From contig CAYLPJ010000030.1 in the NCBI GenBank assembly GCA_964385465.1, forward strand, positions 1 through 64,000: DNA of 64,000 bases. Direction: 5' to 3'. Position 1 is the stretch's first letter. Each line of letters begins with the position of its first letter. The position numbers and the translations under genes were made by a program. Origin of the DNA: CAYLPJ01 sp964385465. GTDB taxonomy: Bacteria > Planctomycetota > Phycisphaerae > SM23-33. Shown here piece by piece: positions 24,889 to 34,327 of the stretch. The notes beneath the pieces are model-generated. The model was given only the letters and a program-made list of their open reading frames with translations, was not told the DNA's origin and did not search any database.

Positions 24889-25635
24889 TTACCGGCCGCT
24901 GTCGGTCTCCGCGGCCTTGCTTGCGGCGAGGGCCCGTTCGATGAGGCCCTCGGTCAGCTCGTAGCCCTTCAGCAGAGGGAAGCCTTCCCAGATGACCACG
25001 CCGCCGGGCTCGACGAGGATCACGTGGGGGATGCCCACCACGCCGAGGGCCTTCTTCGTTCGGGCCTGGGTGTCGACCGCGCTGTAGTACTCGATCTCGG
25101 GCCCCTTCAGCGCCCGCACGTCGTCGGCGCTCTCGTGGGAGATGCCGATCACCGCCAGGTCGGCGCCGAACCGCTTGTGCAGGCGGTTCAGCAGGGGGAT
25201 GGACCGCCGGCAGGGCGGGCACCAGGTGGCCCAGAACTCGATCAGCCGGAACTTGCCCTCGGTCTCCGGCTCGTCGGTCAGCCACTGCTCCACGTGAAGC
25301 TCCGGAGCCTCCTGCCACAGCACCGACTTCGCCCACATCTGCTTGCCCGCCGAAGGCTTCGCCGGCGGGACGTAGTCGGTGTCGAACGGCGAGCCGGTGA
25401 CGAACCGCTTGTCCCCCCCGGCCGGGAGGGTCGCCGGGCTCGGGGCGGTGTAGGTCGGCGGATCGGCGGGTTCGGCGGCCGCCCGGGTCTCGGGCAGGCG
25501 CGTCGCGGGCGCTGTGGTCGCCCTTGCCGGCGCGGTGGCGGCGTGTTTCGCCGGTTGCGTCGCGGGGTCGGGAGCGTTCCGCCCTCCGCAGCCGGTCAGG
25601 AGGGCGAGGGCAAGGATCGGCACGGCGGTTTTCAT
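24889..25635 (-). CDS. TlpA/ResA-type thioredoxin-fold lipoprotein
   Basis: This is a 248-residue protein. A short signal peptide ends in the lipobox LLTGC (Cys16), so it is probably membrane-anchored on the periplasmic side. A Pro/Ala/Thr-rich linker (17-70) precedes a thioredoxin domain with EFWATWCPPCRR, the redox pair being Cys139 and Cys142, and a cis-Pro region GIPHVILVEPGG. Such proteins reduce disulfides, for example in cytochrome c maturation; a c-type cytochrome-like protein is encoded at 37.9-41.1 kb. The ATG is backed by AAAGGAG. Confidence 0.88.
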   Translation of the reverse strand: MKTAVPILALALLTGCGGRNAPDPATQPAKHAATAPARATTAPATRLPETRAAAEPADPPTYTAPSPATLPAGGDKRFVTGSPFDTDYVPPAKPSAGKQMWAKSVLWQEAPELHVEQWLTDEPETEGKFRLIEFWATWCPPCRRSIPLLNRLHKRFGADLAVIGISHESADDVRALKGPEIEYYSAVDTQARTKKALGVVGIPHVILVEPGGVVIWEGFPLLKGYELTEGLIERALAASKAAETDSGR

Positions 25636-25907
25636 CGAAAGCTCCTTTCGCGTTGGGAAGGGGCGTTGCGCGGGCCAACCCGGGCGGTCCGCGCCAACGG
25701 GCGAAGCCGTCGCCCGTCCCCGCCGAGCCGTTCTCGTCCCGGACGCCGCCGAGGGCCGGCAGCCCATGCGCGCCCGCCGCGGACGTCGGCCCATACGTCC
25801 GGCGCCGATTCTACCGTCCCCGGCGCTTCCGATCCACCGGCCGAGGGCGTATCATCCCGGTCCTGACAACCCACGACGCATCCGGACGCATGACAAGGAG
25901 CCACCCA

Positions 25908-26687
25908 ATGACCGCCAACGCCAAGACGATGCCCATCGGCCTGCAGTTGTTCTCCGTCCGCCACGAGTGCCAGAAGGACGAGGGGAAGAACTTCCCCGCC
26001 GTCGTCGAGGCCGTCGCGAAGATGGGCTACCAGGGCGTGGAGTTCGCCGGGTACTACGGCTACTCGGCGGCGGAGCTGAAGCGCATCATCGACGACCACG
26101 GCCTGCCGTGCTGCGGCGCCCACGTCGGCCTCGACACACTTCTCGGCGACGAGCTCAAGCGATCGATCGACTTCCACCAGACGCTCGGCAACAAGTACCT
26201 CGTCGTGCCGGGCCTGAAGGAGGAGTACCGCAACTCGATCGACGCCTGGAAGCGCACGGCCGAGCTGTTCAACGGCATCGCCGAGCGGCTCAAGCCGCTG
26301 GGCATGTACACCGGCTACCACAACCACGCCGTCGAGTTCCAGCCGATGGAGGGGCAGGTCCCGTGGGACGTGCTCTTCGGCGCGACCGTGCCGGAGGTCA
26401 TCATGCAGTTGGACATCGGCAACGCGATCCACGGCGGCGGGAACTGCGAGGCCACGCTGGCGACGTATCCCGGGCGATCGCTGACGGTGCACGTCAAGGA
26501 GTACGGCGGCAGCGACGAGGCGGTGATCGGCGAGGGCGAGGTGGATTGGCCGACGATGCTCCCGGCCATGGCGGAGACGGGCGGGGCCGAGTGGTTCATC
26601 GTCGAGCACGAGCGGGACCCGAATCGCGCCCTCGCCGACGTGGACAAGTGCCTCCAGTACCTCCGCGGCGTGCAGGAGTCGCTGTAG
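25908..26687 (+). CDS. Sugar phosphate isomerase/epimerase (TIM barrel)
   Basis: This is a 259-residue xylose-isomerase-like barrel, cytoplasmic. It has IGLQLFSVRHE at the N-terminus, YQGVEFAGYYGYSA, YTGYHNHAVEF (His/Glu), QLDIGNAIHGG (Asp), VHVKEYGG and EWFIVEHER (Glu). This pattern is the common IolE-like sugar isomerase/epimerase type of planctomycetes and Bacteroidetes. AAGGAG lies eight bases before the ATG at 25908. It is followed by a second isomerase 43 bases downstream, so the two form an operon. Confidence 0.88.
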   Translation: MTANAKTMPIGLQLFSVRHECQKDEGKNFPAVVEAVAKMGYQGVEFAGYYGYSAAELKRIIDDHGLPCCGAHVGLDTLLGDELKRSIDFHQTLGNKYLVVPGLKEEYRNSIDAWKRTAELFNGIAERLKPLGMYTGYHNHAVEFQPMEGQVPWDVLFGATVPEVIMQLDIGNAIHGGGNCEATLATYPGRSLTVHVKEYGGSDEAVIGEGEVDWPTMLPAMAETGGAEWFIVEHERDPNRALADVDKCLQYLRGVQESL

Positions 26688-26730
26688 CGGCGGCAGGCAG
26701 AGCGAACGACCAGACGCAGAGAGGACACCC

Positions 26731-27531
26731 ATGATCAAACTCGGTGCGAACAGTGTGTTGTTCCAGCAGCAGGACCTGGCCACGGCGATGCGCCACGTGG
26801 CCTGGGCGGGCTACGACGGCGTGGAGCTGTCGGCCCTGAAGAACATGTGCGAGCACCTGGTGCTCGACGACTGGCGGTCGCAGGTCGATGACATCCGCTC
26901 GCTCCGCGACGAGACCGGCCTGGAGTTGCTGAGCATGGAAGAGGGCGCCCTGGACGCCGACCGGCTGACGAAGGCGTTCGAGGCCGGCGCGGAGTTGGGC
27001 ATCCCGGTGGTGAACGTCGGCCCCGGCGGCAAGGCGGACGTGCAGGAGGACTTCGACCGCCAGACCGACCTGCTGGCCGAGATGGCCGAGAAGGCCGGCA
27101 CCTACGGCGTGACGCTGTGCGTCAAGGCTCACGTGGGTGCGAGCATCTACAGCACGCCGACGACGCTGGCGGCGATGGAGAAGATCTCCTCGCCGAGCTT
27201 CGGCATCGACATGGATCCCAGCCACATCCACCGCGCCGGCGAGAACCCCTCCGAGGCGCTGCCGCAGGTGCTGTCGCGGGTACGGCACGTTCACATTCGC
27301 GACTGCAAGGGCCGCGGGCCCAAGCCCGGCGATCCCCCGGACCAGGCCTGCGGGCGCGGCGACATCGACCTGATGGCCTACTGCAAGTCGATGGTCGACG
27401 GCGGCTACGACGGCCCGGTCTGCCTGGAGGTCATCGGCGGGGGCAAGTACGAGCTCTCCCGCCAGGCGATCATCGCCGCCGAAAGCTACGGCTACCTCAA
27501 CGCCTGCCTCAAGGCGCTGGGAGGGCGGTAG
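26731..27531 (+). CDS. Sugar phosphate isomerase/epimerase (TIM barrel)
   Basis: This is a 266-residue barrel of the same superfamily as its upstream neighbour but clearly different in sequence. It has GYDGVELSAL, TLCVKAHVGAS (where the usual Glu is Lys-Ala-His), FGIDMDPSHIHRAGE (Asp/His), HVHIRDCKG and VCLEVIGGGKYE (Glu). The missing first acidic ligand suggests altered metal binding or chemistry. The ATG follows AGAGAGGACACCC. It probably acts with the neighbouring isomerase on a common sugar. Confidence 0.86.
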   Translation: MIKLGANSVLFQQQDLATAMRHVAWAGYDGVELSALKNMCEHLVLDDWRSQVDDIRSLRDETGLELLSMEEGALDADRLTKAFEAGAELGIPVVNVGPGGKADVQEDFDRQTDLLAEMAEKAGTYGVTLCVKAHVGASIYSTPTTLAAMEKISSPSFGIDMDPSHIHRAGENPSEALPQVLSRVRHVHIRDCKGRGPKPGDPPDQACGRGDIDLMAYCKSMVDGGYDGPVCLEVIGGGKYELSRQAIIAAESYGYLNACLKALGGR

Positions 27532-27582
27532 GGGGCGCACCCCCCGTCGCCGGGCCCCAAGTGCGTCTACAGACAGGAACTC

Positions 27583-27601
27583 CCGCGGGGACAGGCCGCG
27601 G
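27583..27601. terminator. Small symmetric hairpin between convergent genes
   Basis: CCGCGG at 27583-27588 pairs with CCGCGG at 27596-27601 around a seven-base loop, in the 87-base gap between the isomerase and the Gfo/Idh gene. It would fold in both transcripts. There is no U-run. Confidence 0.3.
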
Positions 27602-27618
27602 CTCTGGTGCGCTGGCGG

Positions 27619-28821
27619 TCAGTACACGCGCCAGGGCTCGCGCTTGGGGCGGTCGAGCCAGCGGTTGGCTTCGGGGTCGCCGATGAATTCCTCCTTCACC
27701 GGGTCCCACTTCAGCGGGCGCTTCAGCCAGTACGCGAGGTTGCCGAGGTGGCAGACCGTCACGGAGCGGCAGCCGATGGCGACGTCGCAGATCGGCCGCT
27801 CGCGCGTGCGGATACAGTCCAGCCAGTTGCCCTTCTGGCTCGTGCTGTAGTACAGCCGCACCTCGTCGGCGCCGATGGGCGTCTTCATGATGCTCGGGGG
27901 ATCCGTCCACAGTTGCCCGCGGTCCACGCCGATCCGCCCCTCCGTGCCGTGGAAGACGATCTGGGCGCCCTCGGCCCCGCCGTGATGGACCTTCACGCCG
28001 TTGGCGTACACGTACGTCAGGTGCTTGTGGTCCTTGCCGTCGGGCGGGTAGATCTCCCGCGGGCCCGAGTCGTCCATGTCCAGCGCCCACTGGACGATGT
28101 CGAAGTGGTGATGCCCCCAGTCGGTCATCCCGCCGCCGGAGTAGTCCCGCCAGGACCGCCAGCCGCGGAGGATGCGCTCGTGGAACGGCCGCTCGGGCGC
28201 CGGGCCCAGCCACATGTCCCACACCACGCCGTCGGGGACGGGCTGGGGGGGCAGGTCGCAGGGGCGGGAGGGCCCGCCGACGTTGACGTGGATCTTCTCG
28301 ATCTCGCCGATCCGCCCGCTGCGGACCATCTCGCAGGCGAAGCGGAACTTCCCGCCGTAGGCCGACCGCTGCTGGCTGCCGGTCTGGAAGACCACGCCGT
28401 AGCGGCGGACGGCGTTGACCATCTCGCGGGCCTCGCGGATGGTCAGCGACATCGGCTTCTCGCAGTAGATGTCCTTGCCCGCGCGGGCGGCCAGGATGCT
28501 CGGAATCGCGTGCCAGTGATCCGGCGTGCCGATCAGCACCGCGTCGATGTCGTCGCGGGCCAGCAGCTCGCGGAAGTCCGTGTACTTCGCCACCGACTTG
28601 TTGTGCGCGTGGCGGGCGAGCTTGTCGTCGCGGACGTCGCAGACGGCCAGCAGCTCCGTGCCCCCCGCCCCGCCCCCGGCGGGCCCGCCGAGGCCGATGA
28701 TCCCCGTCGTGATCCGGTCGTTGGCCCCGAAGGCCGACTGCGGCACGAAGTACGGCGCCGCGGTCGCGGCCGCGGCGGACTTGAGAAACCCTCGCCTGGT
28801 CAGTTTCGCCGTGCGTCCCAT
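27619..28821 (-). CDS. Tat-exported Gfo/Idh/MocA-family oxidoreductase
   Basis: This is a 400-residue protein. The twin-arginine signal TRRGFLKSAAAATAA (9-23) indicates folded export. The Rossmann motif is GIIGLGGPAGGG, followed by VLIGTPDHWH (97-104) and YCEKPMS (119-125), the catalytic Lys being in EKP. The second half is the planctomycete-type C-terminal domain with GGGMTDWGHHHFDIVQWAL. Exported relatives use tightly bound NAD(P) to oxidise or dehydrate glycosides. The start follows GGGAGG. It is upstream, on the same strand, of nothing else and convergent with the isomerase pair. Confidence 0.92.
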   Translation of the reverse strand: MGRTAKLTRRGFLKSAAAATAAPYFVPQSAFGANDRITTGIIGLGGPAGGGAGGTELLAVCDVRDDKLARHAHNKSVAKYTDFRELLARDDIDAVLIGTPDHWHAIPSILAARAGKDIYCEKPMSLTIREAREMVNAVRRYGVVFQTGSQQRSAYGGKFRFACEMVRSGRIGEIEKIHVNVGGPSRPCDLPPQPVPDGVVWDMWLGPAPERPFHERILRGWRSWRDYSGGGMTDWGHHHFDIVQWALDMDDSGPREIYPPDGKDHKHLTYVYANGVKVHHGGAEGAQIVFHGTEGRIGVDRGQLWTDPPSIMKTPIGADEVRLYYSTSQKGNWLDCIRTRERPICDVAIGCRSVTVCHLGNLAYWLKRPLKWDPVKEEFIGDPEANRWLDRPKREPWRVY

Positions 28822-28885
28822 CGTGGACCTCCCGGGGTGAACGTTTCTATCTCAAACCCCGTGCGGCGCGCGCAGTTGCGGGCGC

Positions 28886-28963
28886 CGGCGAGACGCCGCG
28901 GCTCGCCCCGTCGGCGAAGACCGCCCGCGTTGGCGAGCGCAGCAGGGCTGCGGCGTCTCGCCG
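28886..28963. repeat. Perfect 14-bp inverted repeat in intergenic DNA
   Basis: CGGCGAGACGCCGC (28886-28899) is repeated in inverse at 28950-28963, with about 50 bases between. It lies in the 184-base gap between the sulfatase stop and the Gfo/Idh start, both on the minus strand. It could fold as a terminator of the sulfatase transcript or be a small repeat element. Confidence 0.5.
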
Positions 28964-29005
28964 CGGGGGGGGCTCCTCCGCAAACGCACCCGGCGTTCGC
29001 GGCGC

Positions 29006-30508
29006 CTACCGGATCGATTCCTCCGGCAGCTCCTTCTTGACGCCCTCGTCGAGGGGCATCTTGTCCGGCAGGGCGCCGGTGGCCTTCATCAGGCGGTTCA
29101 GCTCGGCCTGGAGGCGGGCGATGGTCTTCTTGTGGGCCGGGCTGTCGATGAGGTTGTTCCGCTCGCCGGGGTCGTTCTTCAGGTCGTACAGCTCGGCCAT
29201 GTGGCGGTCGGGCCCGCCGTCGCCGTGGGGGTAGCGGACGTACTTCCACCGGTCGGTCCGCACGCCGCGGACGTTCGGCGTGTAGGGGAACTGCTTCTCG
29301 TAGTTGTACTCGTAGAACCAGCTCGTCCGCCAGTCGGCGTCACGGTCGGCCAGCAGGGGCTTGAAGCTGCGCCCGTGGATGCCCTTCAGCGGCGGGGCCC
29401 CGCAGATGTCCAGCACGCTGGGGGCGAGGTCGACGTTCAGGACCATCCCCTCGACCTGCGTGCCGGGCTTGACCAGCGGGGGGTAGCGGAGAAGCAGCGG
29501 CACGCGGATGGACTCCTCGTGCATCGTCCGCTTGTCGGTCATGCCATGCTCCCCGAGGAACATGCCGTTATCCCCCGCGAAGATCACCACCGTCTCATCC
29601 AGCACGCCGAGCTTCTTCAGGGCGGCCAGCACGCGCCCGACGCTGTCGTCGACGCTCTTGATCGTGGCCGTGTAGGACCGGACGAAGCGGGCGAAGTCCT
29701 TGACGCTCTCGGGGCGGGCATCGGGGAACTTCTCGCGGAAGCCGTAGATCGGCCCATAGATGCCGTGCCACGTGTCGATCCGCTGGCGGACCCACTTGGG
29801 CTTGTCCTCCAGGTCGAACGCGCTGGGGGGATACTTCACCGGCATGTCGTCCAGCAGGTGCTCGTACTTCGGTTCCGGGGTGAACGGCGTGTGCGGGGCC
29901 TTGTGCCCCAGGATCAGCAGGAACGGCTTGTCCGTCGCCTTCCGCCCGGAGGTGAGCCACCGGATGGCCATGTCCGTGACGTTCCCGGTGTAGTAGCCCT
30001 CGACCACCTTCCGCCTGCCGTTGAGGTTCCAGGTGTTGTCGAAGTAGGTCCCCTGGCCCTTGTGGCTGACCCAGTAGTCGAAGCCGGGGCGCTTGGAATC
30101 GTCCGCTTCCCCCATGTGCCACTTGCCCACGTAGGCCGTCTCGTACCCCGCCGCCTGGAGCCGCTTGGGAAAGCTGGGCAGGTCGTGGGGGTAGTCGGTG
30201 AAGTTGTTCGTCACCCCGTGGCTGTGGGCGTAGAGGCCGCTGAGAAACGACGCCCGGCTGGGCGAGCAGAGGCTCGTGGTGACGAACATGTTGCGGAAGT
30301 GCGCCCCCTCGGCCGCGAGGCGGTCGAGATGGGGCGTCTTGAGGTACTTGTGCCCGGCGCAGCTCATCTGGTCCCACCGCTGGTCGTCGGTGAGAATGAA
30401 GACGACGTTCGGGCGGCGGGGGGGATCCTTCTCGGCGGCGGCGAGGCGGGGCAGGGCGGCCGCGGCGGCCCCGGCCCCGAACGTGCGGAGGAACTGTCGT
30501 CGGTTCAT
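29006..30508 (-). CDS. Tat-exported formylglycine sulfatase
   Basis: This is a 500-residue type I sulfatase. It starts with the twin-arginine leader NRRQFLRTFGAGAAAAALP. Metal ligands are FILTDDQRWDQ (Asp41, Asp42), the formylglycine motif is CSPSRASFLSGLY (Cys81), KWHMGEAD and GDNGMFLGEHGM complete the site, and the family ending AELYDLKNDPGERNNLID is present. It resembles GlcNAc-6-sulfatase or iduronate-sulfatase-like enzymes (S1 family), acting on sulfated polysaccharide in the periplasm. The ATG at 30508 follows GAAGGG and fits the Tat leader; upstream frame is spurious. Confidence 0.93.
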   Translation of the reverse strand: MNRRQFLRTFGAGAAAAALPRLAAAEKDPPRRPNVVFILTDDQRWDQMSCAGHKYLKTPHLDRLAAEGAHFRNMFVTTSLCSPSRASFLSGLYAHSHGVTNNFTDYPHDLPSFPKRLQAAGYETAYVGKWHMGEADDSKRPGFDYWVSHKGQGTYFDNTWNLNGRRKVVEGYYTGNVTDMAIRWLTSGRKATDKPFLLILGHKAPHTPFTPEPKYEHLLDDMPVKYPPSAFDLEDKPKWVRQRIDTWHGIYGPIYGFREKFPDARPESVKDFARFVRSYTATIKSVDDSVGRVLAALKKLGVLDETVVIFAGDNGMFLGEHGMTDKRTMHEESIRVPLLLRYPPLVKPGTQVEGMVLNVDLAPSVLDICGAPPLKGIHGRSFKPLLADRDADWRTSWFYEYNYEKQFPYTPNVRGVRTDRWKYVRYPHGDGGPDRHMAELYDLKNDPGERNNLIDSPAHKKTIARLQAELNRLMKATGALPDKMPLDEGVKKELPEESIR

Positions 30509-30612
30509 GGCGTATCCCTTCGCGTTGGTTCTCCGGTCTGCACCGACGTGGAGCGTACCGGCGCCGCGGCCGACGCACAAAGTGTTTTCCGGCCCTCGGG
30601 AGGACCTGGCGC

Positions 30613-30630
30613 CTGGCGTGGCGACGCCAG
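30613..30630. other. Perfect 7-bp hairpin in the sulfatase/der divergent gap
   Basis: CTGGCGT (30613-30619) pairs with ACGCCAG (30624-30630) around a GGCG-type loop, midway in the 290-base divergent region. It may be an operator or a leader hairpin of either gene. The rest of the gap shows no recognisable feature. Confidence 0.25.
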
Positions 30631-30798
30631 TGCAGCAGTAGAACCCTCGTTGGGGGTGGTTTGGCGTCCGGGGGGCGGTCGGCGTGAACCGGTGGTGCGG
30701 TCGCGGCGGCACGTTCATGGCGCCTCCTGTGGGGGCTTGTCGTCTGGTGCTTCGAATTTGGTCCTTCCGCCGGGAAGCTGTGGCGGTACGATGTCGCG

Positions 30799-32124
30799 AT
30801 GGACCTACCGACCGTCGCCATCGTGGGCCGGCCCAACGTCGGCAAGAGCAGCCTGCTGAACCGCATGGTGGGCCACCGCATCTCCATTGTCGATCCGACG
30901 CCGGGCGTGACGCGCGACCGCATCTCGGCCGTGTGCGCCGTCGGGGAGGGCTTCGTCGAGCTGGTGGACACCGGCGGGATCGGCATCGTCGATCACGACC
31001 GCCTCGAGGAGCACGTGGAGAACCAGATCGCCTACGGCCTGGCCGAGGCGGACGCGATCCTCTTCGTCGTCGACGCCCGGGAGGGCGTCACGCCGCTGGA
31101 CCGCCAGGTCGCCTCGCGGCTGCGGCGGCTGAACCTGCCGGTCGTCCTGGCCGCCAACAAGGTGGATGAGACGACCCTGACCGGCGAGGTCGGCGAGCTG
31201 CCGTCGCTGGGCTTCGGCGAGGCCCTGCCGATCTCCGCCCATCACGGCCACGGGATCCCCGAGCTGCTGGAGCGGCTGGAGGAGGTCGTCGGCGAGATGC
31301 CCGCCGAGGCCCCGGCCGCGACGGTGATGAAGCTGGCGGTGGTGGGCAAGCGGAACGCGGGCAAGAGCACGTTCATCAACGCCCTGGCCGGCTCGCAGCG
31401 CGTGATCGTCTCGGAGACGCCGGGGACCACGCGGGACAGCGTGGACGTGACGATCGAGCGGGGCGGGCGGCGGCTGACGGTCATCGACACCGCCGGCGTG
31501 CGGAAGCGGCGGAGCATCGCCGACGACATCGAGTTCTACAGCTACCGCCGGTCCCTGCGGAGCATCCGCCGGGCGGACGTGGTGGCCCTGCTGATCGACG
31601 CCTCCCTGCCGGTCTCCAAGGTGGACAAGGACCTCGCCCGCCAGGTGGCCGAGGAGTTCAAGCCCGTCCTGCTGGTGGTCAACAAGTGGGACCTCGCCTC
31701 CGGCAAGGCGGCCGGGGAGGACTACGCGGACTACTTCGCGAAGGTCTTCCCCGAGCTGAGCTACGCGCCGATCACGCTGACGACGGCGACCGAGGGCGTG
31801 AACGTCGGCGAGACGGTCGCCCTGGCCGAGCAGCTCTTCGACCAGGCCCGCCACCGCGTGACGACCGCGAAGCTCAACGAGGTGATCGGGGAAATCCTCC
31901 AGCAGCGAGGCCCCAGCCACAAGCACGGCACGAAGCCGCCGAAGATCCTGTACTGCTCGCAGATCGGCACGTGCCCGCCGACGATCGTGTGCTTCGTCAA
32001 CGACGTCCGCAGCTTCGACCGCAACTACCAGCGATACCTCGTCAACCAGCTCCGCGAGCACTTGCCCTACGCCGAGGTCCCCATCCGCCTGTTCTTCCGG
32101 TCGCGACACCGGGACGAGCGGTAG
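30799..32124 (+). CDS. der: Ribosome-assembly GTPase Der (EngA)
   Basis: This is a 441-residue protein with two tandem Era-like GTPase domains. Domain 1: GRPNVGKSS (10-18), DTGG, NKVD (120-123). Domain 2: GKRNAGKST (183-191), DTAG and NKWD. A C-terminal KH-like domain carries PPKILYCSQIGTCPPTIV and YLVNQLREHLPYAEVPIRLFFRSR. Der acts in late 50S subunit assembly and is essential in many bacteria. It is a core gene embedded in an accessory sugar-degradation region. The start lacks a strong Shine-Dalgarno but fits the conserved N-terminus exactly. Confidence 0.97.
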   Translation: MDLPTVAIVGRPNVGKSSLLNRMVGHRISIVDPTPGVTRDRISAVCAVGEGFVELVDTGGIGIVDHDRLEEHVENQIAYGLAEADAILFVVDAREGVTPLDRQVASRLRRLNLPVVLAANKVDETTLTGEVGELPSLGFGEALPISAHHGHGIPELLERLEEVVGEMPAEAPAATVMKLAVVGKRNAGKSTFINALAGSQRVIVSETPGTTRDSVDVTIERGGRRLTVIDTAGVRKRRSIADDIEFYSYRRSLRSIRRADVVALLIDASLPVSKVDKDLARQVAEEFKPVLLVVNKWDLASGKAAGEDYADYFAKVFPELSYAPITLTTATEGVNVGETVALAEQLFDQARHRVTTAKLNEVIGEILQQRGPSHKHGTKPPKILYCSQIGTCPPTIVCFVNDVRSFDRNYQRYLVNQLREHLPYAEVPIRLFFRSRHRDER

Positions 32125-32292
32125 CCGGCCGGTCGGTGCCCGGCGGTCCAGGACTCGGGGGTAAGGCTCCGGCCGGCCACCGAACAGGGGCTGCCGTTCG
32201 CCAACGCAGCCAGGGGGTTGCATCTCGCCGCCGGCATGCCATAGTGGCCCGGACGTGATCCGTTCGCTGTCTGAGGTAAGGAGTGTTGTTCC

Positions 32293-33138
32293 ATGATCTG
32301 GGGCTACGCCGGCGTCTGGCCGGGCGAATTCAAGGTATGGGACGGGGACCGGACGATGAATACGCTCCGGTTCCTCGTCGAGCACGGGTTCCGGTCCACC
32401 GGCGCGCCGCTGGGCGAGCTGGACGACCCCGCCCGCCGCGACGAGATCGGGCAGTTTGTCGCCGAGCACGACCTGGCCCTCACGCCGCACCTGGGCGTCC
32501 GCGGCGTGCCCGGGCGGTTCTTCGATCCCGACGTCGACGCCGTCCGCCGGGCCATCGACGCGTCCGTCGAGGCGATCCGACGGCACCGCGATGTGGTCCG
32601 GGCGCCGATCGTCACATTCGGCGTCGGGCCCTACCACCGGTTCATGGACTCGCCCTCCCTCGACGAGCAACTCGACCGCCTCGCCGACGTCCTGCCCCCC
32701 GCCGCCGCCGCATGCCACGAGATGGGCTGCCCCCTCGGCATCGAGAACCACGGCGACTACTACTGCGACGACCTCGTCGAGCTCTGCCGCCGCGTGCCCC
32801 ACCTGGGCATCTTCCTGGATACCGGCAATACGTACCTGATCGGCGAGCGGAGCCTGCCCGCCTGCCGCGCGGCCGCGCCGTACACGATCGGCACGCACTT
32901 CAAGGATCACGTGGTCCATCCGAACCCCAAGACCCTCTCCTTCGAGATCGAGGGCGCGGCGCTCGGGGCGGGTCACGTCGGCCTGGCGGACATCTGGGAC
33001 ATGCTTCGCCGCCACGCCCCGGCCGCCGAGAAGCTGGTGATGCAGTGGGAACTGGTCCCGCCGAAGGACATGGACCCGTTCGAGTGCCTGGAGGCGAGCT
33101 GGGCGTTCATCCGCTCGCTGCCGGAGGTGGACGCATGA
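32293..33138 (+). CDS. Sugar phosphate isomerase/epimerase (TIM barrel)
   Basis: This is a 281-residue xylose-isomerase-like barrel. It shows ALTPHLGVRG, LGIENHGDYYCDD (Glu-Asn-His), LGIFLDTGNTYLIGE (Asp), GTHFKDHVVHP (His/Asp) and LVMQWELVPP (Glu), a complete-looking metal set. It begins a three-gene rightward operon with a Gfo/Idh oxidoreductase that overlaps its stop by four bases (ATGA), and a further isomerase. The grouping suggests oxidation followed by isomerisation of one sugar, as in inositol or keto-sugar routes. Confidence 0.87.
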   Translation: MIWGYAGVWPGEFKVWDGDRTMNTLRFLVEHGFRSTGAPLGELDDPARRDEIGQFVAEHDLALTPHLGVRGVPGRFFDPDVDAVRRAIDASVEAIRRHRDVVRAPIVTFGVGPYHRFMDSPSLDEQLDRLADVLPPAAAACHEMGCPLGIENHGDYYCDDLVELCRRVPHLGIFLDTGNTYLIGERSLPACRAAAPYTIGTHFKDHVVHPNPKTLSFEIEGAALGAGHVGLADIWDMLRRHAPAAEKLVMQWELVPPKDMDPFECLEASWAFIRSLPEVDA

Positions 33139-34283
33139 GCGCAGAGGCCACCGACACACTGCGGGCCGTGCTGGTCGGCTGCGGCGGGATGGGCCGCAAC
33201 CAGGCGAAGATCCTCGCCGGCATGGACGAGTTCGAGCTGGTCGGCGTCTGCGACGTGCTCGCCGAGAACGCCGAACGCGCCGCCGAGCTTGCCGGGACCG
33301 TCGCCTACACCGACTTCGGCGAGATGCTCGCGGCCACCTCCCCGGACACCGTCAGCGTCTGCACCGCCAACGACACGCACGCGGCCCTGACGATCCAGGC
33401 CGCCGAGGCCGGCGTGCGCGGCGTCTACTGCGAGAAGCCCATGGCCACGAACCTCGCCGACGCCCGCGCCATGACGGCCGCGTGCGAGGAGGCCGGCATC
33501 CCGCTGGTGATCAACCACCAGCGCCGCCTCCGCCCGGACCTGGTCGAGGCCCGGATGCTGATCGAGGCCGGGGCGGTCGGCGAGGTCCGCGTCCTCCGCG
33601 GGCAGTGCGCCGGCGACGTGCTCAGCGACGGCACGCACCTGGTGGACAGCCTGCTGTGGCTGCTGGGCGACCCGCAGATCGAGTGGGTCTTCGGGCAGAT
33701 CGAGCGGGACATCGAGGCCGACCGGGCCCGCCTGGCCAGGCGCGGCCGGGGCGGCGAGCCGGGCTGCCGCTACGGGCACCCGGTGGAGACGGGCGCGTCG
33801 GCGGTCGTCAAGGTGGCCGACGGGCCGCGGATCGAACTTCTCACCGGCGACGTCCGCGAGCCGGACCGCATCTACCAGGACTACGAGGTCCTCGGCACGG
33901 CGGGTCGCCTCTGGCGGACCGGCGACCGCCACAAACCCAACCTGTTCATCCAGGACGCCGACGGCGGCTCGTGGCGGGCGGGGACCGACGAGTGGATGCA
34001 CAAGCCCGTGCCCGCCGGCGAGGGCGAGGCCGGCACGTGGCGCCCCGTCGAGCTGCCGGAGTTCGCCGGCCGGGACGCCATGGTCGACGCCTACGGCCGT
34101 TTCGCCGCGGGCGTTCGCGGCGGGGGCGACCCGCACCCGATGCGGGCGGCCAACGCGCTGCGCGGCTTCGAGGTCGTCATGGCGGTGTACGAGTCCGCCC
34201 GGCTGCACCGGAAACTGTCATTGCCCCTGAGGCAGGACCGGTTCCCGCTGGAGCTGATGATCGAGGCCGGGACGTTCGAGTAG
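33135..34283 (+). CDS. Cytoplasmic Gfo/Idh/MocA-family oxidoreductase
   Basis: This is a 382-residue NAD(P)-dependent oxidoreductase without signal peptide, unlike the Tat-exported one at 27.6 kb. The Rossmann motif GCGGMGRNQ is at residues 15-23, SVCTANDTHA follows, and the catalytic Lys lies in YCEKPMATN. DVLSDGTHLVDSLLWLLGD is the typical C-domain helix near the active site. Relatives act on inositols, 1,5-anhydro-sugars or N-acetyl sugars. It overlaps the upstream isomerase (ATGA) and precedes another isomerase by 44 bases. Confidence 0.92.
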   Translation: MSAEATDTLRAVLVGCGGMGRNQAKILAGMDEFELVGVCDVLAENAERAAELAGTVAYTDFGEMLAATSPDTVSVCTANDTHAALTIQAAEAGVRGVYCEKPMATNLADARAMTAACEEAGIPLVINHQRRLRPDLVEARMLIEAGAVGEVRVLRGQCAGDVLSDGTHLVDSLLWLLGDPQIEWVFGQIERDIEADRARLARRGRGGEPGCRYGHPVETGASAVVKVADGPRIELLTGDVREPDRIYQDYEVLGTAGRLWRTGDRHKPNLFIQDADGGSWRAGTDEWMHKPVPAGEGEAGTWRPVELPEFAGRDAMVDAYGRFAAGVRGGGDPHPMRAANALRGFEVVMAVYESARLHRKLSLPLRQDRFPLELMIEAGTFE

Positions 34284-34327
34284 CCGCGGCCCCCGCCGCG
34301 GCCGGCAGGAGAAGGAAGGACACGACG

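Noticed and set aside
32195..32235. Sequence resembling the 28.93-28.96 kb inverted-repeat arm (AACGCAGCCAGGG…CATCTCGCCG)
   Set aside because: Similarity is only partial by eye and no second arm is present, so it was not called a repeat copy.
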